Of a stretch of DNA of 64,000 nucleotides, positions 52,079 to 61,531 are shown in pieces; within the stretch, counting starts at the first letter, position 1, and each line of letters starts with the position of its first letter. Source of the stretch: Chachezhania sediminis (GTDB lineage: Bacteria > Pseudomonadota > Alphaproteobacteria > Rhodobacterales > Rhodobacteraceae). The notes below the pieces were generated by a model. It was given only the letters and a program-made list of their open reading frames with translations, searched no databases and was not told where the DNA came from. The stretch lies in the NCBI RefSeq assembly GCF_009765275.1, contig NZ_VOPH01000003.1, positions 186,001 through 250,000 of the forward strand, read 5' to 3'. The position numbers and the translations under genes are program-made.

Positions 52079-52684
52079 ATGACGCAAAAAGCGGCAGAGG
52101 TCGCAACACTGGCCGAAGAGATTCGGGCCTGTCGGCTGTGCGCCGACCGGTTCGCGGCCACGGCCACGCGGCACGCGCCGCGGCCCGTCGTCTGGTTCCG
52201 GCCCGGTGCGCGGATCCTGGTTGCGGGGCAGGCGCCCGGCGCGCGGGTCCATGCCTCGGGGCGGCCGTTCACCGATCCGTCGGGCGACCGGCTGCGCGAC
52301 TGGATGGGGATCGACGGCGACGTCTTCTATGACCTGGACCGCGTGGCGGTGGTGCCGATGGCCTTCTGCTTTCCGGGTTACGACGCGAAAAAGGCCGATC
52401 TGCCGCCGCCCAAGCTCTGTTCGGCCACCTGGCATGACAGGGTTATGAAGGCTCTGGGCCCCATGCCATTGACGATCCTTGTCGGCGGCCATGCCCATCG
52501 CTGGCACCTGGGCACGCGCGGGTCGGTCACCGACACCGTGGCGGGATGGCGCGCCCATGCACCGCATGTCTTTCCGCTGCCGCATCCGTCATGGCGCAAT
52601 ACGCACTGGCTCAAGACAAATCCCTGGTTCGCGACAGAGCTTCTGCCGGCTTTGCGCGCCCGGGTCGAGGAGGCTCTCGCATGA
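52079..52684 (+). CDS. Uracil-DNA glycosylase family protein (family 4-like, Fe-S)
   Basis: A 201-residue protein. Motif 1 is VAGQAPGARVHASGRPFTDP then SGDRLRDWMG, and motif 2 PLPHPSWRN, both of the UDG superfamily. Four cysteines, ACRLC near 14-18 and FC-x15-LC in the PGYDAKKADLPPPKLC stretch, match the [4Fe-4S] ligands of family 4 enzymes. The family removes uracil from DNA, although this compact subgroup with GQAPG has not clearly been characterised to my knowledge. ATG 52079 follows GGAGGG. It overlaps the SseB-like gene by four bases. Confidence 0.82.
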   Translation: MTQKAAEVATLAEEIRACRLCADRFAATATRHAPRPVVWFRPGARILVAGQAPGARVHASGRPFTDPSGDRLRDWMGIDGDVFYDLDRVAVVPMAFCFPGYDAKKADLPPPKLCSATWHDRVMKALGPMPLTILVGGHAHRWHLGTRGSVTDTVAGWRAHAPHVFPLPHPSWRNTHWLKTNPWFATELLPALRARVEEALA

Positions 52685-53478
52685 CCGCTCCCACTCCGAT
52701 CGACCTCGCCCATCGGGCGATGGAAGCCGCGCCCGGCGACGATGCCGCCCGCCTGCGCTTCTACGAAAGGGTTGCCGACAACGAGCTGTTCCTGATGCTG
52801 GTCCGCGAACCCGAGGCCGAGGATATCGAGCCCGAAATCTTCGACGTGGCCGATGGCCGCTTCGTGCTGGCCTTCGACCGGATCGAACGCCTGGCGGATT
52901 TCGCGGGCCGCCCGGTGCCTTACGTGGCGATCCCGGGCCGCGCGCTGGCGGGGCTGCTGTCGGGGCAGGGGATCGGGCTGGGCCTGAACCTCGAAGTCGC
53001 GCCCTCGTCCCTTCTGATCCCGGCCGAGGCGATGTCCTGGCTGACCGAGACGCTGACCGACACCCATGGCGGCCTTGTCGCCGACGAGGCGCAGATCGAA
53101 GGCCTTCACCCGCCTGCGGGCCTGCCCGAGGCGCTGGTGGTCGGTCTGGACGCCAAGCTTGCCAGTGCCGCCGGCCACGCACCGATGGCATTCCTGGCGG
53201 GTGTCGAATACGCCGGTGGCGGCAAGGGCCACCTGCTGGCCTTCATCGATGCGGCCCCGGCGGCCGAAGCGGCCCTGCAACGCGCCGTGGCCGAGGCGCT
53301 GGTCTTTTCGGGGATCGAGGCCGGGGCGCTGGACGTGGGCTTTTTTACCGCCTCCGCCCCCATCGCGGCGCGGCTGGCCCGGGTGGGCCTGCGTTTCGAC
53401 CTGCCCCAGCCCGAGACGGAGACACTCCAGCGGGCCGCGCCCGGGTCGGATCCAGACAAGCCGCCGCGCTTGCGCTGA
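52681..53478 (+). CDS. SseB family protein
   Basis: A 265-residue cytoplasmic protein: the N-terminal SseB domain (about 1-120) reads FYERVADNELFLMLVREPEA and FDRIERLADFAGRPVPYVAI, and the C-terminal SseB_C domain (about 140-245) follows with HLLAFIDAAPAAEAALQRAV. The E. coli SseB (enhanced serine sensitivity) role is poorly understood. It is translationally coupled (ATGA) to the UDG gene. Followed by the GGTGCGTG hairpin. Confidence 0.82.
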   Translation: MTAPTPIDLAHRAMEAAPGDDAARLRFYERVADNELFLMLVREPEAEDIEPEIFDVADGRFVLAFDRIERLADFAGRPVPYVAIPGRALAGLLSGQGIGLGLNLEVAPSSLLIPAEAMSWLTETLTDTHGGLVADEAQIEGLHPPAGLPEALVVGLDAKLASAAGHAPMAFLAGVEYAGGGKGHLLAFIDAAPAAEAALQRAVAEALVFSGIEAGALDVGFFTASAPIAARLARVGLRFDLPQPETETLQRAAPGSDPDKPPRLR

Positions 53479-53486
53479 TCGGGAGC

Positions 53487-53507
53487 GGTGCGTGTGTCGC
53501 ACGCACC
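53487..53507. repeat. GGTGCGTG hairpin, copy 1 (terminator-like)
   Basis: GGTGCGTG-TGTCG-CACGCACC, a perfect 8-bp stem nine bases after the SseB-like stop. The preceding GGGAGC is shared with 18340-18351. Likely a dispersed intergenic repeat acting as a terminator. Confidence 0.55.
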
Positions 53508-53574
53508 CTGCGGGCTGACAGGTTGCTGAGCGGCGTACCAGGGTGCGGCCGGGCAGGCGATGGCGGTGACGGTC

Positions 53575-53595
53575 GGTGCGTGCGGAGCACACACC
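53575..53595. repeat. GGTGCGTG hairpin, copy 2
   Basis: GGTGCGTGC-GGA-GCACACACC, a 9-bp stem with one mismatch, 67 bases after copy 1. The rest of the 53479-53793 gap contains no recognisable gene; it must include the promoter of the YHS gene. Confidence 0.45.
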
Positions 53596-53793
53596 CCGGC
53601 GGCATGAACAACACCACGCACTCTGCCAGCAGGGATCGGGGCCTATCATCACGGTTCAATCACGACGGATGACCGGCCGTCACCACGACGCGAGGCCCCC
53701 TATGGCACGGGCCGTCCAGCACATAGGCTTCTGAATGTGCCGGGACCCCTGCACGCCCCGGTCGATGACCTTTCAGGGAGCTATTGCGCCACC

Positions 53794-54321
53794 ATGACCC
53801 GTTTTTCCTTGCTTCTTGCGGCCAGCCTTTTCGCGGCCCCCGCCTTCACACCCGCCTTTGCCGGCGATCAGTATGTCGACGAAACCGGCTATGCCGTGTC
53901 CGGCTTCGATGTCGTGGCCTATCGCGGCCTGCCCCAGGTGCCGGTGGGGCAAAGCCAGCCGGCCGCCGTGCCGGGCCGCGCCGACATCACCGCCGATTAC
54001 AACGGTGCCACCTTCGCCTTCGCCAATGAAGAAAACCGGGCAAAGTTCCTGGAAAACCCGGCCTACTACGCGCCGCAATATGATGGCCACTGCGCCTATG
54101 GCGTTTCCAAGGGCGGCAAGGTGCCCGGCAATCCGAACCTGTGGCGCATCGTCGACGACAAGCTGTACCTGAACATAACCCCCGTCGTCGTGGGCTTCTG
54201 GGAGGAAGACATTCCCGGCAATCTCGACCTGGCCGAAGGCAACTGGGTGAGCATCGAGCCCACGGCGGCGTCGACCAGCACGATTCCGCAATATTCCTCG
54301 CCGGGACCGGTCCAGGACTGA
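53794..54321 (+). CDS. Secreted YHS-domain protein
   Basis: A 175-residue exported protein. Signal peptide MTRFSLLLAASLFAAPAFTP-AFA is cleaved before GDQYVDETGY. The YHS domain covers GYAVSGFDVVAYRG...ADYNGATFAFANEENRAKFLENPAYYAPQYDGHCAYGVS, a possible metal-binding fold with a single Cys and several His/Tyr. After it comes WRIVDDKLYLNITPVVVGFW. Family members are often near copper or redox genes, not so here. Monocistronic. Confidence 0.85.
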   Translation: MTRFSLLLAASLFAAPAFTPAFAGDQYVDETGYAVSGFDVVAYRGLPQVPVGQSQPAAVPGRADITADYNGATFAFANEENRAKFLENPAYYAPQYDGHCAYGVSKGGKVPGNPNLWRIVDDKLYLNITPVVVGFWEEDIPGNLDLAEGNWVSIEPTAASTSTIPQYSSPGPVQD

Positions 54322-54469
54322 TCCGGCAGGCCGGTTTCCGCGTAGCCCTTGAAGGCTGAAAAGCGGCGCGGTCCCTGTCCCCCCTCGATGCATGCGCGAT
54401 CGGCTTGCCGGCCTGAACAGGATGCCGGCCCCGCTTCCCGGGGTCGGCATCCGCCCATCTGTCCCCCGG

Positions 54470-55786
54470 TCAGCGGAGGGGAAGGCGGCTGGTTTCCCGC
54501 AAGGTCAGCAGTGCCACCAGCGTGATCGCCGCGGCGGCCGAGACATAGAAGGCCGGTGCCAGATCGTCATGCGAGGCGCCGATCAGCCATGTGGCCACCA
54601 TCGGCGCAGTGCCCCCGAAGACCGCGTACGGGATGTTGTACGACACCGAAACGGCGGTCACCCGGACCCGGCCGGGGAACAGTTCGCACATCGTGGCGGG
54701 CAGGCAGCCGGCGAAGATGGCGATCAGGGTGACGGTGATCACCTCGCCTGCCATGATCATGGTGCTGGACGGATGATGCAGCAGCCAGAAGATCGGATAG
54801 CTGCCCAGCCCCATCAGGATCGTACCGGTCAAGAGCATCGGCTTCCGTCCGACCTTGTCCGAGATATGGGCCGCGACCGGCAGCAGGATCACCAAGAGCA
54901 GCAGGCTGGCCGTGTTGAAGTCCAGCGCCACGGCCTGGCTGACCTTGGTGTATTCTTCCAGATAGGTCACCAGGTAGACGAAACCGCCATAAAAGCTGAT
55001 CGCGCTGAAAACGCAGATGCCGACGACCCGTGCGATGTCGCGGCCGTGGTTGCGGAAGGCATCGATCAGCGGCACCTGCCCCATGGTGTCGACATTCCCG
55101 GACAGGTCCTCCAGTTCCGGGGCACTGAATGTCTCCTCGACATTGCGGCGCAGGAAGACGCCGGCAAAGCCCAGAAGGATCCCCATCAGGAACGGCACGC
55201 GCCAGCCCCAGGATTTCATCGCGTCGGGCGCCAGCATGTTCGACATCAGGTCGGCCACGGCCGATCCCAGCAACAGGCCCACGATGGCCCCGGTCACGGC
55301 CCAGGATCCGGCCAGCCCGCGGCGGCCGATAGGCGCGTGTTCCACGAGGAAGGTGGCGGAACTGGTGTATTCGCCACCGACCGACAGCCCCTGGCACAGG
55401 CGCAGCAAGGTCAGCAGCAGGGGCGCTGCTACCCCGATGGCGGCATAGCCGGGCAGGAAGGCGATCAGCGTGGTCGGGATGGCCATCATGCCCACCGACA
55501 GAGTCAGCGCCAGCTTGCGGCCATGGCGGTCGGCGATATGGCCGAAGAAGATGCCGCCGATGGGTCGCATCATGAAGCCCGCGGCGAAGACGCCGAAGGT
55601 GGCGATCAGGCTGACGGTCTTGTCATCGGACGGAAAGAACTGGGCCGCGATGATTGGCGCCAGATAGCCGTAGATCGCGAAATCGTACCATTCCAGCGTA
55701 TTGCCGATGGCACCGGCGATATTGGCCCGGGTCCAGAACCCGGGATAGGGCGCATCCGGCAGGCCGCCCGCGGTCTGATCTGTCAT
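54470..55786 (-). CDS. MFS transporter, metabolite:H+ symporter (MHS/ProP-like) family
   Basis: A 438-residue, twelve-helix transporter. MHS marks: IAGAIGNTLEWYDFAIYGYL at helix 1, the loop GHIADRHGRKLAL, LCQGLSVGGEYTSSATFLVE and the helix 7-8 region with SDKVGRKPMLLTG. Relatives transport proline/betaine, dicarboxylates, shikimate or alpha-ketoglutarate. Substrate not determinable. ATG at 55786 follows AAGGGGA. Monocistronic; the upstream gap to gcrA holds an inverted repeat. Confidence 0.88.
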   Translation of the reverse strand: MTDQTAGGLPDAPYPGFWTRANIAGAIGNTLEWYDFAIYGYLAPIIAAQFFPSDDKTVSLIATFGVFAAGFMMRPIGGIFFGHIADRHGRKLALTLSVGMMAIPTTLIAFLPGYAAIGVAAPLLLTLLRLCQGLSVGGEYTSSATFLVEHAPIGRRGLAGSWAVTGAIVGLLLGSAVADLMSNMLAPDAMKSWGWRVPFLMGILLGFAGVFLRRNVEETFSAPELEDLSGNVDTMGQVPLIDAFRNHGRDIARVVGICVFSAISFYGGFVYLVTYLEEYTKVSQAVALDFNTASLLLLVILLPVAAHISDKVGRKPMLLTGTILMGLGSYPIFWLLHHPSSTMIMAGEVITVTLIAIFAGCLPATMCELFPGRVRVTAVSVSYNIPYAVFGGTAPMVATWLIGASHDDLAPAFYVSAAAAITLVALLTLRETSRLPLR

Positions 55787-55887
55787 GCCATCCCCTTTCC
55801 GGTACGATTTTGCGTCGTATTGGCGGATGGGGAAACTAAGCGCCACGCCGGGCGGCTATGGCAACCTTCCCGCAGCCGGGGAGGCGG

Positions 55888-55912
55888 TTTTTCCGGTCAG
55901 GAACCGGAAAAA
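55888..55912. promoter_or_regulatory. Inverted repeat TTTTTCCGGT/ACCGGAAAAA
   Basis: A perfect 10-bp inverted repeat with a five-base centre, 37 bases after the gcrA stop and about 100 bases upstream of the MFS start. The T tract is in the 5' arm on either strand, so it is not a standard terminator; it may be an operator for the MFS gene or a stabilising 3' hairpin of gcrA mRNA. Confidence 0.4.
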
Positions 55913-55948
55913 CAGGGGCCAGGTATCGCGGAATTGGCGGCGCCGGCC

Positions 55949-56563
55949 TTACCGGCGGCGGTCGCGCCGCGCGCTCATCGGCTGGAAGGCCACGCCGACA
56001 TGGGCCTCGCAATAGGGCTTGCCGGGCTGGCTGGGCAGGCCGCAGAACCAGAAATCTTCCGTCGCCGGATCGCCCACGGGCCATTTGCAGGTCCGTTCGG
56101 TCAGGTCCATCAGCGTCAGCTTCAGGGCCTTCTTCTCGATCTCGGACACCTTGGCCAGGGCTTCGGGGCTGATCTCGTTGGCCGACGGCTGCGGTGGCAG
56201 CGGCTGTCCGGCCGGCACGATCTGCTTGCGCGGGTTGACCGGGGGGGCGGGCCGCGTCTCGACCTCGACCGCGCGCGGGGCTTCGGCCTGCGCGCTCACG
56301 GGGGGCTCGGCCTCCTCGGGCGCCGGAACCTCGGGCTGTTCGGGCTTGGCGGCCGGTTTCGGCTTGGCCTCGGCGGCCGGTGCCACGGCGGGCTTGGCGG
56401 CGGTGGCGGGACCGCCGGCACGGTTCGACAGGCCCAGCCGGTGAACCTTTCCGATCACGGCATTGCGGGTGACGCCGCCCAGTTCCTTGGCAATCTGGCT
56501 GGCAGACTGGCCCTCGCTCCACATTTTCTTGAGCAGTTCAACGCGTTCGTCGGTCCAGGACAT
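55949..56563 (-). CDS. gcrA: GcrA cell cycle regulator
   Basis: A 204-residue GcrA-family protein. The N-terminal DNA-binding domain is MSWTDERVELLKKMWSEGQS then ASQIAKELGGVTRNAVIGKV HRLGLSNR; a Pro/Ala-rich linker (about 55-135) follows, and the C-terminal sigma70-interacting domain contains CKWPVGDPATEDFWFCG and PYCEAHVGVAFQP. GcrA acts with RNA polymerase at CcrM-methylated GANTC promoters. ATG 56563 follows GGGAAGG. Divergent from argD across 403 bases. Confidence 0.95.
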   Translation of the reverse strand: MSWTDERVELLKKMWSEGQSASQIAKELGGVTRNAVIGKVHRLGLSNRAGGPATAAKPAVAPAAEAKPKPAAKPEQPEVPAPEEAEPPVSAQAEAPRAVEVETRPAPPVNPRKQIVPAGQPLPPQPSANEISPEALAKVSEIEKKALKLTLMDLTERTCKWPVGDPATEDFWFCGLPSQPGKPYCEAHVGVAFQPMSARRDRRR

Positions 56564-56966
56564 GCCTTCCCCATTTCGTAAAGCGGACGACCCCGTCCGG
56601 GGTGCCCGCCTGAATTCCATCATGCAGTAGCGATCGTGCAGTAATACTTGCGTCAGCCCGTGATATTAGCCTTTCGGGCGGCAGATACAAGGGACCCCTC
56701 TGCGGTCCATCCCGCGAACCCCGGTCCCGGCACGGGCCGCAGTGCGATTTCCGCTTCCCTTTTCGCGGGTTGAATAGTAGAGCCCTGCCATGGTCAATCG
56801 GAACGCCCATATCGCCTCGCGACGCCGACGTCGCTTCGCCTGACGCCCCTTAGCGGCGCCGGTCTTTCCGCGTTCGACCACTCTCTCCTTTCATTTCGTT
56901 GACGATCCCTGCCTCATCCGGCACTTGTTGTGCCAATTCCATGGGGCTCATCAGAAGGAGGATCCG
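56564..56966. other. Divergent gcrA/argD intergenic region
   Basis: A 403-base gap. TGCAGTA occurs twice (around 56622 and 56636), and the stretch 56640-56690 is less GC-rich and may carry the gcrA promoter. I see no ORF with coding character, no GANTC close to the gcrA start, and no RNA gene. Confidence 0.4.
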
Positions 56967-58145
56967 ATGATCCCGTCCGTCTTGCCGACTTATTCCCGTG
57001 CGCCGCTCGAATTCGAGCGCGGCGAAGGTTCCTGGTTGATCGAGCGCGACGGCCGCCGGTTCCTCGACCTGAGCTCGGGCATTGCCGTGAATGCTCTGGG
57101 CCATGCGCATCCCGCGCTGGTCGCCACGATCACCGATCAGGCGTCGAAGCTGTGGCATGTGTCGAACCTCTACAAGATCCCGCAGCAGCAGGCGCTGGCC
57201 GACAAGCTGGTCGAACTGACCTTTGCCGATACCTGCTTCTTCACCAATTCGGGCACCGAGGCCTGTGAACTGGCGGTGAAGATGGCGCGCAAGTACTTCT
57301 ATGAGGGGGGCCAGCCTGAAAAGGTCGACATCATGACCTTCGCCGGATCCTTCCATGGCCGGTCCTCCGCCGGGATCGCCGCCGCGGGGACCGAGAAGAT
57401 GGTCAAGGGCTTCGGCCCCCTGCTGCCGGGCTTCGTCCACCTGCCGTTCGAAAACGCGCTGGAAGCCGCGACCGATGCCGTGACCGACACGACGGCCGCG
57501 ATCCTGATCGAGCCGGTGCAGGGCGAGGGCGGGATCCGCGTCGTCCCGGACGAGGTGCTGAAGGGTCTGCGCAAACTCTGCGACGAAAAGGGCCTGTTGC
57601 TGATCCTGGACGAGGTCCAGTGCGGCATGGGCCGGACCGGGCGCCTGTTCGCGCATGAATTCGCAGGCATCACTCCGGACATCATGATGGTGGCCAAGGG
57701 CATCGGCGGGGGCTTCCCGCTGGGCGCGGTTCTGGCGACCGAAGAGGCCGCGTCGGGCATGACGGCGGGCACCCACGGATCGACCTATGGCGGCAACCCG
57801 CTGGGATGTGCCGTGGGCCTGACGGTCGTGACCCATGTGGGCGAGCCGGAATTCCTAGCCGACGTGAACCGGCGCGCGGGCCTTTTCCGCCAGAGGCTGG
57901 AAGGTCTGGTCGCTGCACATCCCGACGTGTTCGAGGAAGTGCGCGGCACCGGCCTTATGCTGGGTCTGAAGTGCAAGCCCGCGGCCGCGTCCGTGGTGGA
58001 GGCCGGCTATAACGCCGAGGTCATCACCGTGCCCGCCGCCGACAACGTGATCCGCATCCTGCCGGCCCTGACGATTTCCGAAGACGAGATTGCCGAGGCC
58101 ATCGCCCGTCTCGACAAGGCTGCCTCGGCACTCGAAGCCGGCTGA
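56967..58145 (+). CDS. argD: Acetylornithine aminotransferase
   Basis: A 392-residue class-III PLP aminotransferase for arginine (and possibly lysine) synthesis. Seen are FLDLSSGIAVNALGHAHPAL, FTNSGTEACELAVKMARKYF, GSFHGRS, EPVQGEGGIRVV, LILDEVQCGMGRTGRLFAHE and the PLP Lys in MMVAKGIGGGFPLGAVL near 246. AAGGAGG precedes the ATG 56967. First of an argD-argF pair; argF begins 78 bases downstream. Confidence 0.95.
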   Translation: MIPSVLPTYSRAPLEFERGEGSWLIERDGRRFLDLSSGIAVNALGHAHPALVATITDQASKLWHVSNLYKIPQQQALADKLVELTFADTCFFTNSGTEACELAVKMARKYFYEGGQPEKVDIMTFAGSFHGRSSAGIAAAGTEKMVKGFGPLLPGFVHLPFENALEAATDAVTDTTAAILIEPVQGEGGIRVVPDEVLKGLRKLCDEKGLLLILDEVQCGMGRTGRLFAHEFAGITPDIMMVAKGIGGGFPLGAVLATEEAASGMTAGTHGSTYGGNPLGCAVGLTVVTHVGEPEFLADVNRRAGLFRQRLEGLVAAHPDVFEEVRGTGLMLGLKCKPAAASVVEAGYNAEVITVPAADNVIRILPALTISEDEIAEAIARLDKAASALEAG

Positions 58146-58223
58146 TCCGAACGACACTCCCGGGGGCAGGGGCCTTTGGCCGACAGGCCACGGGCCGCCC
58201 CCGGCCCAATATCCGAAAAGAAC

Positions 58224-59150
<927 letters not shown>

Positions 59151-59163
59151 CTCGTTGCTTCCC

Positions 59164-59230
59164 GAGGGCGTGGTGATCGCGCCCTCTGGGACCCACCCAC
59201 CTGCCCGATGGATCCCCTGCGGGATCCATC
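59164..59230. terminator. Two hairpins after argF
   Basis: GAGGGCG/CGCCCTC (59164-59170 with 59180-59186) is followed by a perfect 10-bp GATGGATCCC-CTGC-GGGATCCATC hairpin (59207-59230). Both follow the argF stop closely and probably end the argDF transcript. The second resembles the hairpins before ychF. Confidence 0.6.
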
Positions 59231-59232
59231 GT

Positions 59233-59246
59233 CCCGCCCGGGCGGA
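59233..59246. repeat. Repeat family 2 copy (CCCGCCCGGGCGGA)
   Basis: Exact copy of the 14-base element at 7461-7474, next to a GGATCC hairpin in both places. The element itself contains the palindrome CCGCCCGGGCGG. Confidence 0.5.
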
Positions 59247-59406
59247 GAGATCCGGGGCGAACGCGCCGGGGCCTTGTGCTCCTTGCGGCCTCTCTTCTGG
59301 TCGTCTCAGCGCCGGGCTGGTTTCCACGCCTCATTGACAGCTTTCCGGGGCATGTCCTGCGCCCGAAGGCCCGGCGCGTTCGTGCCGTGCGCCGGGCGTT
59401 CGGCAT

Positions 59407-59434
59407 TTGCCTTGCCGCAAGGGAAAGCTATGCT
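59407..59434 (+). promoter_or_regulatory. Candidate sigma-70 promoter of the cysteine synthase gene
   Basis: TTGCCT (59407-59412) and TATGCT (59429-59434), spacing 16, lie 70 bases before the ATG 59504. Both hexamers match four of six consensus bases. The leader of about 60 bases has no clear structure. Weak, unverified call; nothing else was recognised in 59247-59503. Confidence 0.3.
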
Positions 59435-59503
59435 CGGCCGGTGTTGCAGGGGGAAAGAGCGATTACGTCTGCAACCGTTCGTTCAATCGGGGAACCCACT
59501 GCA

Positions 59504-60583
59504 ATGACCGACGCACCAGCATTCACGACCAAGGGCCGCGGGAAGCTTTACGATTCCGTCGTGGCGACTGTCGGCGACACACCCGTGATCCGCATCAACG
59601 CGCTCGCGCCCGAAGGGGTCGAGGTCTATGTGAAGGCCGAATTCTTCAACCCGGCCGCGTCGGTCAAGGACCGCCTCGCCCTGTCGATCATCGAGGAGGC
59701 GGAACGCAGCGGCGCGCTGAAACCCGGCCAGACGGTGGTCGAGGCGACGTCGGGCAATACCGGCATCGGGTTGGCCATGGTCTGCGCCGCCAAGGGCTAT
59801 CCGCTGGTGGTGACGATGGCGGAAAGCTTCTCGGTCGAGCGGCGCAAGCTGATGCGCATGTTCGGGGCACAGGTCGTGCTGACGCCCAAGGAACAGAAGG
59901 GCACCGGCATGTACAACAAGGCGGTCGAACTGGCCGAGGTCAATGGCTGGTTCCTGGCGCGCCAGTTCGAGACGGATGCCAATGCCAAGATCCACGAGAA
60001 CACGACTGCGCGGGAAATCCTGGCGGATTTCGACGGCAAGCAACTGGATTACTGGGTCACGGGCTATGGCACCGGCGGCACGATGACCGGCGTGGCGCGC
60101 GTGCTGCGCAAGGAACGGCCCGAGACGAAGATCGTCCTGTCCGAACCTGCGAACGCCGCACTTCTGACCAGCGGCACGCCGCAGAAGCGAACCAAAAGCC
60201 ACGCGCCGGCCGAAAGCCACCCCGCCTTTCAGCCGCACCCGATCCAGGGCTGGACGCCGGATTTCATTCCTTACGTCCTGCAGGAGGCCGTCGACGGCGC
60301 CTATTACGACGAGGTGATGCCGATATCGGGGCCCGAAGGCATCGCATGGGCGCAGAAGCTGGCGCAGAAGGAAGGCATCCTGACCGGTATCTCGGGCGGG
60401 TCGACCTTTGCCGTGGCGATGAAGATCGCCGAGAAGGCGGCGCCGGGCACCGTGATCCTGGTGATGCTGCCGGATACCGGCGAACGCTACATGTCGACGC
60501 CGCTGTTCGAGGCGATCCCGGCCGACATGTCCGAGGACGAGATGGCCCTGTCGAAATCGACCCCGGGCTACCAGATGGGCTGA
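59504..60583 (+). CDS. cysK: Cysteine synthase (O-acetylserine sulfhydrylase)
   Basis: A 359-residue PLP enzyme of the CysK/CBS family. PLP Lys in NPAASVKDRLAL near 53, TSGNTGIG near 84, GTGGTMTGVAR near 190, SGGSTFAVAMKIA near 300. It makes cysteine from O-acetylserine and sulfide. A family-specific insertion (PQKRTKSHAPAESHPAFQPH before PIQGWTPDFIP) is also seen in other Rhodobacteraceae, and the protein is about 35 residues longer than E. coli CysK. Start ATG 59504; it belongs to a single-gene transcript. Confidence 0.9.
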   Translation: MTDAPAFTTKGRGKLYDSVVATVGDTPVIRINALAPEGVEVYVKAEFFNPAASVKDRLALSIIEEAERSGALKPGQTVVEATSGNTGIGLAMVCAAKGYPLVVTMAESFSVERRKLMRMFGAQVVLTPKEQKGTGMYNKAVELAEVNGWFLARQFETDANAKIHENTTAREILADFDGKQLDYWVTGYGTGGTMTGVARVLRKERPETKIVLSEPANAALLTSGTPQKRTKSHAPAESHPAFQPHPIQGWTPDFIPYVLQEAVDGAYYDEVMPISGPEGIAWAQKLAQKEGILTGISGGSTFAVAMKIAEKAAPGTVILVMLPDTGERYMSTPLFEAIPADMSEDEMALSKSTPGYQMG

Positions 60584-60676
60584 TCGGGGCAGGGGGCCGG
60601 GGCGCAATCCGGCCCGGTTTCCCCATGGTAATACAGCCGCGATCCGCGCCAAACGATGCGGATCGCGGCCCTGTCT

Positions 60677-61531
60677 TCAGTCCTGGCCGGCCATGGCCAT
60701 GATCTTGCGCGCCGCGCGTTCGTGGGGCTTGTCGATCATCTGCCCATCGATCCGGACCACGCCGGCGGTGGGGTCGGCGGCGAAGGCTTCCAGCACCTTC
60801 CGCGCCCAGGCCAGTTCGTCCTCCGTCGGGGTGAAGGCCGCGTTCACGGGCGCCACGTGTTTCGGATGGATCACCGCCTTGGCGCCGAACCCGTCGCGGC
60901 GGGCGGAATTGGCCTCGGCCTCGACCACCGACAGGTCGTCCAGCACGGCGCAGATCGTGTCGACCGCCACGACGCCCGCCGCCGCCGCACCCGCAAGGCA
61001 CAGGTTCCGCGCCAGCCGGAAGGGTTCATGGTATCCCACGCGCGCCCCGTTCTCCTTGGCGCCCAGCGAGGCGGCCAGGTCCTCGGCCCCCCACATCAGC
61101 CCCCACAGCCGCGGGTCGCAGTCCTTGTACCGGCCAAGCGCGAACAACGACGCCGCCGTTTCCGTGGCGATTGCCAGGATCGGCGTCTCGGCCAGCCTGT
61201 GCGCGGCTTCGAAGGCGGCCAGGTAATTGGCACAGGTCTTCAGGTCCTCGGGGCCCTCGCATTTCGGCAGGGCGATGCCGTCGGGGGCAAAGGGCATCAC
61301 GGCGGCCAGATCCGCCAGTGTCAGGCCGGTGTCCAGCGCGTTGATCCGCACGAAAAGCTTCGGGCCCGTGCGCGGGGCCTTCAGCATGTCGCCCACGATC
61401 TTCCGGGCGTTCTCCTTCTCGGACAGGGCCACCGAATCTTCCAGGTCGAGGATCAGCGCATCCGCCTCGCCCTCGCGCGCCTTGGAAAACTTCCGCTCGC
61501 TGTCGCCGGGGACAAACAGGAAGCTGCGCAT
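60677..61531 (-). CDS. mcl2: HpcH/HpaI aldolase family: (3S)-malyl-CoA thioesterase / malyl-CoA lyase-type
   Basis: A 284-residue CitE-like TIM-barrel protein. Visible are MRSFLFVPGDSERKFSKARE (CoA-binding Arg), LILDLEDSVALSEKENAR, FVRINALDTG, GIALPKCEGPEDL, IATETAASLFAL and LMWGAEDLAASLGAKEN with metal-binding Glu and Asp, and AVIHPKHVAPVNAAF. Size matches Mcl2 (about 284), the (3S)-malyl-CoA thioesterase of Rhodobacter, rather than Mcl1 (about 318). Mcl2 drives the glyoxylate/acetyl-CoA end of the ethylmalonyl-CoA pathway. It follows the MaoC gene with a one-base overlap (TGATG). Confidence 0.82.
   Translation of the reverse strand: MRSFLFVPGDSERKFSKAREGEADALILDLEDSVALSEKENARKIVGDMLKAPRTGPKLFVRINALDTGLTLADLAAVMPFAPDGIALPKCEGPEDLKTCANYLAAFEAAHRLAETPILAIATETAASLFALGRYKDCDPRLWGLMWGAEDLAASLGAKENGARVGYHEPFRLARNLCLAGAAAAGVVAVDTICAVLDDLSVVEAEANSARRDGFGAKAVIHPKHVAPVNAAFTPTEDELAWARKVLEAFAADPTAGVVRIDGQMIDKPHERAARKIMAMAGQD

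Noticed and set aside
55888-55912. Calling this inverted repeat a rho-independent terminator
   Set aside because: On both strands the T tract is in the 5' arm and A tract in the 3' arm, the reverse of a terminator.
58146-58223. A sixth family-1 repeat between argD and argF
   Set aside because: GCCGCCCCCGGCCCAATATCCGAAAAGAA loosely recalls the core, but there is no head hairpin and too many mismatches to count it.
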